A stretch of DNA of 64,000 nucleotides, taken from contig NC_052504.1 in assembly GCF_014356525.2 (NCBI RefSeq), positions 59,478,637-59,542,636 on the forward strand. The letters are read 5' to 3'. Numbering within the stretch: the first letter of the stretch is position 1; each line of letters opens with the position of its first letter. The position numbers and the translations under genes were made by a program. Source of the stretch: Nilaparvata lugens (taxonomy: Eukaryota; Arthropoda; Insecta; Hemiptera; Delphacidae). The notes under the pieces were generated by a model. The model made no database searches, had not been told where the DNA came from, and worked only from the letters and a program-made list of their open reading frames with translations. This document shows positions 24,663-35,600 of the stretch, one piece after another.

Positions 24663-25649
24663 TCCAGGTCTAGAGAGATTGTTTGGAGAGAGCTCCAAAA
24701 TTCTGCAAAACTGTTTTCAGGGATGAATGAACTTGAAAGTTTGAATTCGATACATAGTTTAGTTGCAATAATGGCGATGCTACTTTTAGGGTTCATTCTA
24801 TACAGTTTTTAATGCATTTTTCTAGATGTTTCAAGTGTATTGGAGCTTGTAATGGTGAAATGAATGTTTCATTTCAATTCTGAACATTATTGGTATCAAT
24901 CAATTCGACTGAAATAAAATAATTCTCACATCTCAATCACTTCACGTTGGAGATCATTTTGTCAACCCTTAGCTACATAGTTGATATCACTTTTACAAGA
25001 ACTAAATTATAGAAAACGTTCATATCCGGTACAGAGGCTATGCTAGGGTCCAAATGTTTTTTCAAGAAGCTCGAGAATTTCGCCAACGATACGACCAAAT
25101 TCGGCGATTTCCTGCGTGGTCTCAGTCAACTGTCGATTGAAGCGTTTCTAGAATCTATTTTACGGTAGAAGACAAGCTCAAATATGGAGAATGCAGGCGA
25201 GCGAAGTGAGTCTACTTTTCTCATCTCTTGATGGTTCAGCCGGGGGTCAAGATGGATAAGTCGAGCGAAGCGAGCCTGCCGGCTAGTGCATAATACAGCT
25301 AGTGTATAAAACCTCACATCACAGGATATCTAAGGTAAGATAGAAATGCAATTTTAATTATTCAAAATCGTCAAAAAGAAATGGAGAGATTGATAGGGAA
25401 AACAATCCAGTAATAATAGATAGAATAGGCTATTATTAGTCACGGGAATGCAATGAAAAGCAAGTTGAAGAATACGAGTATACTGGTGGTGCAGGAGGAA
25501 GGTAGGCAACCTGCTTCTCATGAGATTATTTTGTTTCGTCTCATAATGCTGCGATTTGAAAAGTTTTCAGATGTCTGCTCACTGCACTGTATCATACTAG
25601 TAGGCCTACCGGTTATAAGAACGTGACCGGCACGTAACATGCATGTTAA

Positions 25650-26131
25650 TGCCCACTGCTACTTATCGACAACGTTATATACACGTTATAATCGGGTTAA
25701 ATCCGCGTTTATAACGAGAATACAACGCATATGATGAGCAATCATACCTTTCTACTTTTACTTCTACTACTTCTACTACCCTTCTACTTCTGCTACACAT
25801 AGCACATACGCGCATACGCTATACTAGTTACAACCGGGTCTACAACGGGGAACATACGCGGCTATACACTGGTTGTAGAACGTTACGTAACGGAACGGAC
25901 CGGAGCGTTACCAGCAAAATATTGTCTCCGAGAAATTGTACGGTGACAGGTGTAGTATACTACTATCCGATAGTGTATTATCCGCATACTACATGTTCCT
26001 ATACGTACGGTTACGGACCGGTCTAGTGAACATTGCCAGGCAATAATACACATGAACTATCCTTTGTTGCATGTGTCGTTCCTATAACGTTCCTATACTG
26101 GCCCTTGTATGATATTATGTTGCAGTGGGCA
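25650..26131. mobile_element. MITE-like segment in unit 1
   Basis: The left edge TGCCCACTGCTAC and the right edge GTTGCAGTGGGCA are inverted copies of each other. The interior is rich in CGTTATAA, AACGTT and CGTACGG-type self-complementary words and has a (TTCTAC)n tract. The length is about 480 bp and no coding frame is present. No clear target duplication was found, so the superfamily is uncertain. Confidence 0.55.
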
Positions 26132-26179
26132 GAGACTTTTATGTTTATTTTTAATGTATCCATGTGTGTTATATATGAA

Positions 26180-28356
26180 TGAGTGTTTTTAAAAAGAGAC
26201 AGTATGTACTCGTAATCACATGAATTGCGTTTATTATTAAATGGATGAATAATTATATTTCCTGTTATGAAAATGTTAAATCAATTTTTGATACAATTAA
26301 TTTGAATTTTAAAATCGAAACACCGTTTGACAGTGAGGAAATCTGTATTTGAGTATTTGACGGGAGGAAGAAAGCTCAAATGAAGAATGCATGCGAGCGA
26401 AGAGAGTCTGCTTTTCTCATCTCTGGATGATGTAGCTGGGGGTTCAGGGGAAACAATCATCGCACTGGATAAGGCGAGCGAAGCGGGAAGGGATGTTCAA
26501 ATTTAGTATGTATTATATATAAGGTGTTGATGTTGAAGGACTTGAAAATTACGCCAAATATATGCTCATAGTCGGCGTTTTTCTGTTTTTTCTCAGTTTT
26601 ATGAGAAGTGATTGACAATAATGTTTGAAATTTGATACAGTGGATTAAATGAGGTGCTATACATAATGTTGTATTGAGAGTGCTTGGAAAAGTTGCCAAA
26701 GATATTTCCTAAATCAGCGTTTTTCAGCTTTCTTTCGCGTTTTCCAAATGAACAGAGAACGTTCAGATCTGTTAGGGGATTCTAGAGGTTTTAGGGGGTT
26801 CTAGAGGTTTGAGAGGTTCTAGAGGTTCTAGAAAAGAGGTCCAGGTCTAGAGAGATTGTTTGGAGAGAGCTCCAAAATTCTGCAAAACTGTTTTCAGGGA
26901 TGAATGAACTTGAAAGTTTGAATTCGATACATAGTTTAGTTGCAATAATGGCGATGCTACTTTTAGGGTTCATTCTATACAGTTTTTAATGCATTTTTCT
27001 AGATGTTTCAAGTGTATTGGAGCTTGAAATGGTGAAATGAATGTTTCATTTCAATTCTGAACATTATTGGTATCAATCAATTCGACTGAAATAAAATAAT
27101 TCTCACATCTCAATCACTTCACGTTGGAGATCATTTTGTCAACCCTTAGCTACATAGTTGATATCACATCTACAAGAACTAAATTATAGAAAACGTTCAT
27201 ATCCGGTACAGAGGCTATGCTAGGGTCCAATGTTTTTTCAAGAAGCTCGAGAATTTCGCCAACGATACGACCAAATTCGGCGATTTCCTGCGTGGTCTCA
27301 GTCAACTGTCGATTGAAGCGTTTCTAGAATCTATTTTACGGTAGAAGACAAGCTCAAATATGGAGAATGCAGGCGAGCGAAGTGAGTCTACTTTTCTCAT
27401 CTCTTGATGGTTCAGCCGGGGGTCAAGATGGATAAGTCGAGCGAAGCGAGCCTGCCGGCTAGTGCATAATACAGCTAGTGTATAAAACCTCACATCACAG
27501 GATATCTAAGGTAAGATAGAAATGCAATTTTAATTATTCAAAATCGTCAAAAAGAAATGGAGAGATTGATAGGGAAAACAATCCAGTAATAATAGATAGA
27601 ATAGGCTATTATTAGTCACGGGAATGCAATGAAAAGCAAGTTGAAGAATACGAGTATACTGGTGGTGCAGGAGGAAGGTAGGCAACCTGCTTCTCATGAG
27701 ATTATTTTGTTTCGTCTCATAATGCTGCGATTTGAAAAGTTTTCAGATGTCTGCTCACTGCACTGTATCATACTAGTAGGCCTACCGGTTATAAGAACGT
27801 GACCGGCACGTAACATGCATGTTAATGCCCACTGCTACTTATCGACAACGTTATATACACGTTATAATCGGGTTAAATCCGCGTTTATAACGAGAATACA
27901 ACGCATATGATGAGCAATCATACCTTTCTACTTTTACTTCTACTACTTCTACTACCCTTCTACTTCTGCTACACATAGCACATACGCGCATACGCTATAC
28001 TAGTTACAACCGGGTCTACAACGGGGAACATACGCGGCTATACACTGGTTGTAGAACGTTACGTAAACGGAACGGACCGGAGCGTTACCAGCAAAATATT
28101 GTCTCCGAGAAATTGTACGGTGACAGGTGTAGTATACTACTATCCGATAGTGTATTATCCGCATACTACATGTTCCTATACGTACGGTTACGGACCGGTC
28201 TAGTGAACATTGCCAGGCAATAATACACATGAACTATCCTTTGTTGCATGTGTCGTTCCTATAACGTTCCTATACTGGCCCTTGTATGATATTATGTTGC
28301 AGTGGGCAGAGACTTTTATGTTTATTTTTAATGTATCCATGTGTGTTATATATGAA
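26180..28356. repeat. 2.18-kb tandem duplication, unit 2
   Basis: This is the second copy of the unit described at 24004-26179, offset by about 2,177 bp. It ends where TATATGAAT gives way to unique sequence (TGGAGTGTTTGTATTCG). The high similarity across coding-free DNA points to a recent duplication or to an assembly artefact. Confidence 0.9.
27826..28308. mobile_element. MITE-like segment in unit 2
   Basis: Duplicate of the element at 25650-26131, with the same TGCCCACTGC / GCAGTGGGCA ends. One visible difference is an extra A in ACGTAAACGGAACGG. Confidence 0.55.
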
Positions 28357-28862
28357 TTGGAGTGTTTGTATTCGATAATAATTATATCATAACGGTACTT
28401 GTCTCATTTGATAGTAAATGAAGATATTATATCCTATCCAATTGATCAATGTAGGCACAATTCGAAACTGAAATATAGGAAGATGGTGAAAATTATGAAA
28501 ACAGCTCCATATTCCTTCTATAAGGATGATTTGACAGTAGGTTTCATTGAGGAAGCTATTCGAATTGGAGGAAACTATTTTTTGTCGCTTCAAAATGTTT
28601 GTCCGCCATATTCAATACTCAATTTTTTTCATAGGGAGGTGGTCTTATGATACATGATTCCAATACAGAATTTCAAGATAAAATAAATGGCGAGAGCCAC
28701 ACATCGGTATCTTAAGCCGTTTCAAAGATACTGTACTCACTTTTCAATATACAAAAATGGAATAAATGAGTAAATAGATAATAAAAAAATCTAAACTATC
28801 AGAATTCTAGTTCTCAAGTGTTAGTAAACTTATAGTAACATCAACTTACAAAATATTGCTTT
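28357..28862. other. Non-coding stretch with an interspersed repeat piece
   Basis: No gene is seen. The segment 28545-28640 (TTTTTTGTCGCTTCAAAATG, then TTTGTCCGCCATATTC) is an inverted relative of 29270-29350 (GGCGGATCCAAGACGGTGGA, then TTTGAAGCGACAAAGAAGTA). The two mark copies or ends of one repeat about 700 bp apart. Confidence 0.45.
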
Positions 28863-28926
28863 GTTGAACCCGGTACCTCCCAATTATTGCTAGTCAGGAA
28901 TGCTTACCCTTACACCAAACTGACAA
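28863..28926 (-). repeat. tRNA-derived SINE head
   Basis: On the minus strand the sequence reads AGTTTGGTGTAAGGGTAAGC, then ATTCCTGACTAGCAATTGGG, then AGGTACCGGGTTCAACA. TGGTGTAAGGG resembles a pol III A box and GGGTTCAACA a B box (GGTTCRANNC), at tRNA-like spacing. It lacks a proper acceptor stem, so it is a SINE promoter region rather than a functional tRNA gene. Confidence 0.5.
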
Positions 28927-29565
28927 TCTCTGGATAGCAGCGCTCATTTTATACGAAGCCATAGTGGCCAACAAGTAATAGATGTAATTAAATAGAGAAT
29001 GCATTTATTCAAATGCTAATTAATATATAACTATTATTCAACGAAAATCCCAAATAAATGTATCATTCTGAATAGGATAGTTTGATCTGTCAGATTTTCA
29101 ATGTACTAATTCATTTATTTTTGTATGACGTATTAGTAAATTTACATGTTAGTATCCATAAAATAGTTCAAGCTATTACTTTGCGGATCTACTCATTCAT
29201 TTTCTTTCCTGATTCTTCCTCAATAATATGTATCACATGACCACTCTCCAATTTTATCAAATGAAGATAGATTTGAGATGGCGGATCCAAGACGGTGGAC
29301 CAAAAGTTTGAAGCGACAAAGAAGTAGTTTTTGAATGAAGCCAACATTGTCGAATTATCTTTGTAGAATAAATATCAAGCTGTTGCCATATTTTTCATCA
29401 AACCTGTAATAGTGGACAAAAAAACTACTAAAGAAATCTGGAAGTTTAAAAGGGTGTTCAATACATTGCAACTGTATCAGAAAATCACTCGAATATTCTC
29501 AATCTAACCGTCAACAAGAACTCAGAAGGTGAATTTCTACCCATTACTACAATAACCATATTATA
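28927..29565. other. Non-coding stretch, nothing recognised
   Basis: AT-rich flank of the mariner element. It contains the inverted repeat partner at 29270-29350 already mentioned. No gene is seen. Confidence 0.4.
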
Positions 29566-30105
29566 CAGGGTGATTCTCAATTATGGTAAAATAATTTAAT
29601 ACGTGATAGTAGAGGTAAAAAAAAAAAAAAGTTCTTATAAACATATATATCCATAAACGCTTCACTAGCAAGCTATACAGAGTGAAAGATTTCACCCGGA
29701 ATTCAGTTCCTCTGGTGAAATACACCGATGCTGAATTGTTTGGGGACTAGTTATTGAAGAACTCATGCTGGATTCATATGAAAAAATATCTGAAAAATTG
29801 AATAAAACTAGTCTGGGAGCTGTAGTGTGAGTAGTTTTTGAGAAAAAAGTTGAAATATGCAAAAAATTCAAGTAGAAAAACACAGACTTCTACGTTTTAT
29901 GCCTAATAACTTTCTTTAATGACCAGTAAACAAATAATTTTGCGCAATAAGAATTGCAGAGAATTCAATCCTGAAGAGAAATATGTAAGCTGTGTGAACT
30001 AAATTTGAATAAAATGTATTCTTATGTAGTACATTACACCACAAAAATTTGCTGTTTTATGATGAAAGAACTAATAACTCATAGGTTGTAGCTGATTGTA
30101 AATAA
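29566..30105 (+). repeat. Left terminal inverted repeat of the mariner element
   Basis: It starts CAGGGTGATTCTCAATTATG and pairs with the complement of 32022-32603. Strongly matching blocks include TTTAATACGTGATAGTAGAG, GTAGTTTTTGAGAAAAAAG and TGTAGTACATTACACCAC. The inner edge is near CATAGGTTGTAGCTGATTG. Confidence 0.85.
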
Positions 30106-30242
30106 AACATGGATTTGAATAACAGCTGTTCCAAAGCTGTTTCTTCTGAAAGTTATTTTCAGAAATATTTTAGCTCACTGTTAAACAAAACAACAAACTG
30201 TTAGTTATGCCTACTGTAACCGCGCTGTTTTTTTTGTCAGTG

Positions 30243-31941
30243 CAGTTTAATGTCAATCAATCTATTATTTGGAGGATACTAAAAAAACAACAATTACATC
30301 CATAACACCTCCAGAAAGTTCATACTCTATTGCCACGAGACTGTATTCCCCGTGCTGGTATTTGCCAATGGTTTTTAGAAACACATGTTAACCCAAACTT
30401 TTCAACAACCGTTTTATTTACCGACGAGGCACACTTTACAAGAACATCTATCGTTAACGTCCCCAACCAACATACTTGGGCAGATGAGAATCCTCATGCA
30501 ATCAATCCTAATCGTCCACAACATCAGTTTTCAAAAAACATTTGGGCAGGAATCATAGGAGATCATCTACTTCTGTTCGAGCTTCCTCCCAGGCTTAATG
30601 GCATAATTAGGAATGTCAATCCCAGGATTCCGGGATCCTAAATCCCAGGATCCCGGGGCATTTTGGATACCTAACAATCCCGGGATTTTTCAGCGTCAAT
30701 CCCGGGATTTCGGGATTAGAAAATCTGAAATTGTAAATCGTATTTTTTCAAAAACAATTCAATATAGAATTTATTTACGGTGATGAATATCAGTTTTGCA
30801 TAACTAATTTATTGTTCGATAAATGTTTGATACTTCATTCTTCACGCACAGCCTACAGTTACAGCCTACACGCACGCTCATATAGTGCATAATATATAGG
30901 CCTACTGTACTCTGTACTGGCTAAATAGATTTTGGTTCGCATCATTCTCAGAATGGTTGTTGATCGGTTGTTATGCCTCAACATTTGTTTCTGTTTACAC
31001 AGCACCACAATTACCGGTCTAGACGACTATTTGCAATAGTGCTGATATCATTTCCTTGAAATGCACTCAGAACTTTGAAAAGACTTCAGAAATCAGAAAT
31101 AAACAAGCACCATCCAATTACTTTCTGTCTAATTATTCCTCATCTCTTCTCTTTCTCTATCATTAATAGAATATCTAGTTGAAGTAAATATAGTTGGCTC
31201 TACGAAGTTTCATTTAGTGGCTCAGCTTTTGATAAATTTATTCCAAATCCTGAAAACATTTATAGAAATACAATATTCAAGTTTGATATTATTCCTAACT
31301 ATTCTCTCATTTCCCTAATATCCTCTCCCTCTATAATGAACCATTTTCCATCTCCACACACTGTTACTGAACACGTAATTGAGGTGGAACAATTGTTAAA
31401 AAAATGCATGAAACTGATTTTTGCCAATCCCGGGATCTCGGGATTGATATTGGATAATCCCGAAATACCGGGATTGGAAATCAGTCCCGGGATTGACATC
31501 CCTAGGCACCCTAGGCATAATCTACTTAAACCTTTTGAGAGAAGAGCTATTTATCTTAATTGAAGATGATCCTCTTCAGTTGCGCCAAAACATTTTTGGT
31601 TTATGCATGATGGAGCTCCAGCACACTTCAGTGTTGCTGTTCGTTGACACCTGAATCACAACTTTCCAAATCAATGGATAGGCCGAGGTGGGCCAGTACC
31701 ATGGCCAGCTAGGTCACCAGATTTAAATCCTTTGGATTTTTATCTTTGGGGACACTTGAAAACCTTAGTATACAACTCTCCGATTGATAGCATTGAAGAA
31801 CTCCGATTAAGGATTTTGAACGGAATAGAAATGATAAAGCAGACTCCTGGAATATTTGAACGTGTGCGACAATCGATGAGAAGACGTCTGAACATAATAT
31901 GCATTCAGAACAACGGAGGTCACTTTGAACATCATCTTTAG
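30243..31941 (+). pseudogene. Mariner-superfamily transposase remnant, DD41D
   Basis: The readable part opens with FNVNQSIIWRILKKQQLHP, then has an in-frame stop, and continues with LPRDCIPRAGICQWFLETH. The first catalytic Asp is in LFTDEAHFT. After the hAT insertion (30608-31513) the frame continues, with the second Asp in FMHDGAPAHF and the third in PDLNPLDFYLWG. Forty-one positions lie between the last two (one is a stop codon, at VAVR-stop-HLN). The C-terminus is NNGGHFEHHL and stops at 31939-31941. The N-terminal helix-turn-helix region is not recognisable between the left TIR and 30243, so it is deleted or decayed. The enzyme would have cut and pasted the element; this copy has at least two stops plus the insertion. 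Confidence 0.85.
30608..31513. mobile_element. Non-autonomous hAT-type element nested in transposase
   Basis: An 8-bp direct repeat GGCATAAT flanks it exactly (30600-30607 and 31514-31521), the target-duplication length of hAT elements. The right end, reverse-complemented, reads TAGGGTGCCTAGGGATGTCA. The left end reads TAGGAATGTCAATCCC, the same sequence with about nine bases collapsed between two TAGG words. Both sub-terminal regions carry repeated ATCCCGGGATT palindromes. The 906-bp interior has no transposase frame. Removing it and one GGCATAAT restores the transposase reading frame across the site (LNGII followed by YLNLL). Confidence 0.85.
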
Positions 31942-32021
31942 ACTTTCGGTATATTTAAATGTCATTTAGATATGTTACTTTCATATAAGAATCAAACTTT
32001 TCATAAAAAAAACAAAATATT

Positions 32022-32603
32022 TCATTTGCAATCAGCTACAACCTATGAGTTATTAGTTCTCTTCTCATAAAACAGCAAATTTTTGTGGTGTAATGTACTA
32101 CATAAGAATACATTTTTTTCAACTTTTATTCAAATTCAGTTCACAAGATTAAATTAAATGTCATTAATGTAATTAATCAGTGTAGAATTATACTCTTCAG
32201 GATCAAATTCTCTACAATTCTTATTGCGCAAAATTATTTGTTTACTGGTCATTAAAGAAAGTTATTAGTCATCAAACGTGGAAGTCTGTGTTTTTCTACT
32301 TAGATTTTTTGCATATTTCAACTTTTTTCTCAAAAACTACTCACACTACAGCTCCCAAACTAGTTTTATTCGATTTTTCAGATATTTTTCCATATCAATC
32401 AAGGAAAAGTTTCTGAAGAACTAGTCTCCAAAAAATTCAGCATCTGTGTAATTCACCGGAGGAGCTGAATTCCGGGCGAAATCTTCCCCCCTTATAGCTC
32501 GCTAATGAAGCCTTTATGAATATATGTTCATAATTACTTTTTTCTTATTTTTACCTCTACTATCACGTATTAAATTATCTCACCATAATTAAGAATCACC
32601 CTG
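32022..32603 (-). repeat. Right terminal inverted repeat of the mariner element
   Basis: Inverse partner of 29566-30105, ending AAGAATCACCCTG followed by the TA duplication. It has a few extra bases relative to the left copy (for example around 32145-32175), so the arms are not perfectly matched. This suggests an old insertion. Confidence 0.85.
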
Positions 32604-32605
32604 TA

Positions 32606-35600
32606 TTTTATAATATTTAAAAATATTTTATAATATATATTTATTATCTATATATTATAATCATGAATTGTGATTGTCAATGGAATAAATAAATAAATAA
32701 ATAATAATAACCTCTCATATTCTATTATCATAGCTGATGAAGAACGATACATTTCAATCGTTTGTAATGAGATTGTAGAAAACTGATGGAATCAGGGGCG
32801 GAAGCTTTGTCTGTCAATGACGCCTTTTGGATAGTTACAACTCGTCATTCCTTTGCATACAAAACATCTAAACTTGTGTATAGTCATTATCGTACAAGAC
32901 AAACTTTGCCGTATCAGGTTGAGAAAGTTTTCCAAGCGTGATAACCGAAAGCCGTACACTGAACCTTGAACACGCCTGAGAGAAACGAGGGCACACGAGT
33001 GCAAACAAAGTCAAGCTGTTCTATAAAACATTTCTCGAATCGGCATTACTAATTAAGTGCAATGGACTCGACGAGAACATTCAAAGAAACCAATAATATC
33101 ACATAAAGCTTAACATCAACTTGGTTAATCAAGATTGTTCAAGTTGAAACAAGCTTTCTGGTCTGCCATTTGAATCCAATTAGTCTAATTGACGATATTT
33201 GTTCAATTGTCGAATGGGGTGAAGTGGAATAGCATTAATCGTAATGTTTTCACAAATTCAGAGAACTGACATGGGGCGATGGTCGACAAGCTGGTGGTCG
33301 GGTAATTAGGTCCAATCGAATCAATAGCAACTCTGGCGGTTGATTCGATTACTGGATTGTTGCGTGGAGCGCCGGCCTCGAGGTTGCCAAGTTACAACAG
33401 AGTTGCCAATATTATTGAGGCTACAATGTTGATGAAAGATGGTGATGGCGAAAAATTTGAGGTTTCACTACACTGTAGAATTGAGCTTTTCTATCAATAG
33501 TAGTTTTATACAGATCAACATGATATATGCCAAAGTGGAAACAATTCAATCTACCAAGTGGAAAGCTTAAATAATAATACAGAACATTTCAATTCCCAAG
33601 TTCATCTTGGGCTTCTCATTTTTTTGTGTGAAACATCTAGGTATTGAACATCCAATTCACATTTATTGTTAGTAGTGGTTATCCGTTTGAAATGTTCACA
33701 TCTGCGAATGTATCATAGCAATCCTCATCACAATTATTCGTGGGAATCATCACTGTACTAAATTGAAAAAAATAGTTTATATAGATATTGTGGAATGATC
33801 ACTCATTTTAATACATCGAACTTCGATCATTGTGGATCAGAGTAGATTCTTGATCTTACTGTGACGTGATCAACCTTTCATGTTTCTTGTGGGCTCACGA
33901 TAACGTTTCATGCTGAGCAGTGCTGAGAGGAATAACTTGGAGACCCTAAAGAAGTTATAGGTTTTATGCAAACGCAGCTGTTGATTATACAGCGAATGGA
34001 AGACGTGATTCCAAGATAGCTATCAACACTTCCATCATTAAGCGTGGATATTATAATCCAGTCCCATGGGGTCTCGCCTCTGCGCCCATTTACATTTTCC
34101 CGAACGCAATTCCCAGTGTCTTAATCTCTTCTCGTTGTGCTGACAATTGCGAGGCTGGGGAGCTTTAAGAGGTCCATTGAACATATCCCATGATGAGGTC
34201 AATGTTTCCCAGTTGGAGACTAGAATAGTGGGTTGTCATGGTTACTTGGAGTCCATAGCCGCCGCCTACAGGGCGCTTAGCAATAACTCTTAACGTTATT
34301 AGCGGAAGAGCTTAGCTGTGAGCTATATTGATCTGTATGTGACTATACTGATCTGTATGGCCGGTCGACTGCGGATCAGTGTCAAGGATGCTCTAACAGC
34401 TTTGTATCGATCATCGGTGCAGTCTGCAGTCGGTGTGACACCCTTGTAATCCCACACCTCAACTACTCAACCATTCCCATTGTCATGTTCTCAATCGCAA
34501 TTGATACTTACTGCGAGAAAAATGTATCACTACATTGCACCACTTCACAAATTTATGTGGTTCAGTGAGGTTTTGTTGTTAAATTTTCATTGACCGAGCG
34601 AAGTGAGCTTGAAGTAATGTTGAAAAGAACATGATCTTAATGAAATGCTTTAGAACTCAATGGAACGCATTTGAAATTCCAATGTTGGATTCTATCTCCT
34701 ATCAATAGCAGATTTGAGGCAGTCTCCATTATTGCATGAGAACTATAATTCAGTTAGTTTATGTAATTTGGTTTCATAGTTTCTATTCAGATTCACTAAA
34801 TTTACAGTAGAATGTTCGTGAACAATATTTTATTGAATCCACGCATTTATAAAAACACTTTACAACTTCTACATGTTCGCGGACAAATATTTTCAAAATA
34901 TGATTTAGTCAGCTTGTTTATTGATTCATACAATGTCTACTATAAATTGATACAATTGATATTTTGGAAGTCTGACATCATTGAAATTTGATACAATGAT
35001 ATAATTATTCACCCGCGTATGAGCTGTGTAATCCCCAGTGAAGGTTTAGAGTTCGAAAATATGTGGACTTAATTGTTGTGATTAATTGTATCAAACTGAT
35101 ACATTATCAAAATGATAGAGAGAAAAAAAAGGTAACCTTGTGCTATTTCTCTCACAAATTTAGATAAGGTTACCCATAGTCCGAAATAAGTTAAGTCTTC
35201 TAGTTGTTCACTTCAAAACAATAGATCCTCATCTCAAATCGATTGTGTATGATATACTTCAAGATATTTTTATTATTCATCTTTAGACTATATACTACAT
35301 GGTATCGACATAATAATTTATTATTATTTGCTCTGGGAACAAATGAATTTATGCTATAATTCAATAACACGGGCCGGTTTCCGAGCTCAGGATTCAGGTA
35401 AGTTCTAAGACTTTTAAATTAATCATCGAGCTTCGTCAAATTCTTCGGGTTGATTGGCTTTCCCAAGTAGAACTCATTCTCATAAAATTCATCAAGAAAT
35501 TGAGGTATTTCAAGTAAAGATCATTTCAAACTGATAATATGATGATACCGTTATAATGGAACTGTAATCTCAAACTCATAAGAAATAATATTATTCTGGA

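Larger units (their letters stand above)
24004..26179. repeat. 2.18-kb tandem duplication, unit 1
   Basis: The unit runs from TGAGTGTTTTTAAAAAGAGA to GTGTTATATATGAA and is repeated immediately downstream with only scattered single-base differences. Examples are GAGGAATCTG against GAGGAAATCTG, and CTTTTACAAG against CATCTACAAG. It carries two internal GCGAGCGAAG repeat blocks (24195-24312 and 25168-25295), a TTCTAGAGG mini-repeat (24600-24660) and a MITE-like segment at 25650-26131. Minus-strand frames in it are repeated only because the DNA is; no motif supports coding. Confidence 0.9.
29566..32603 (+). mobile_element. Tc1/mariner-superfamily element with very long TIRs (DD41D type), inactivated
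   Basis: Both ends begin CAGGGTGATTCT and are flanked by TA (29564-29565 and 32604-32605), the usual target duplication of this superfamily. The terminal inverted repeats are unusually long, with recognisable complementarity for about 530-580 bp on each side (29566 to about 30105, and about 32022 to 32603). Between them lies a broken transposase (30243-31941), itself split by a 906-bp hAT-type insertion. The spacing of the last two catalytic Asp residues is 41, the signature of the rosa/DD41D group. The clade call rests on that spacing only. Confidence 0.85.

Noticed and set aside
24280..27493. Minus-strand frames of 60-80 codons present twice (24280-24522 and 26457-26699, and others)
   Set aside because: Their repetition is fully explained by the 2.18-kb DNA duplication; no motif, start context or codon signal supports coding.
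28863..28926. Possible tRNA gene
   Set aside because: A- and B-box-like words are present, but the acceptor and anticodon stems do not pair; a SINE head is the better reading.
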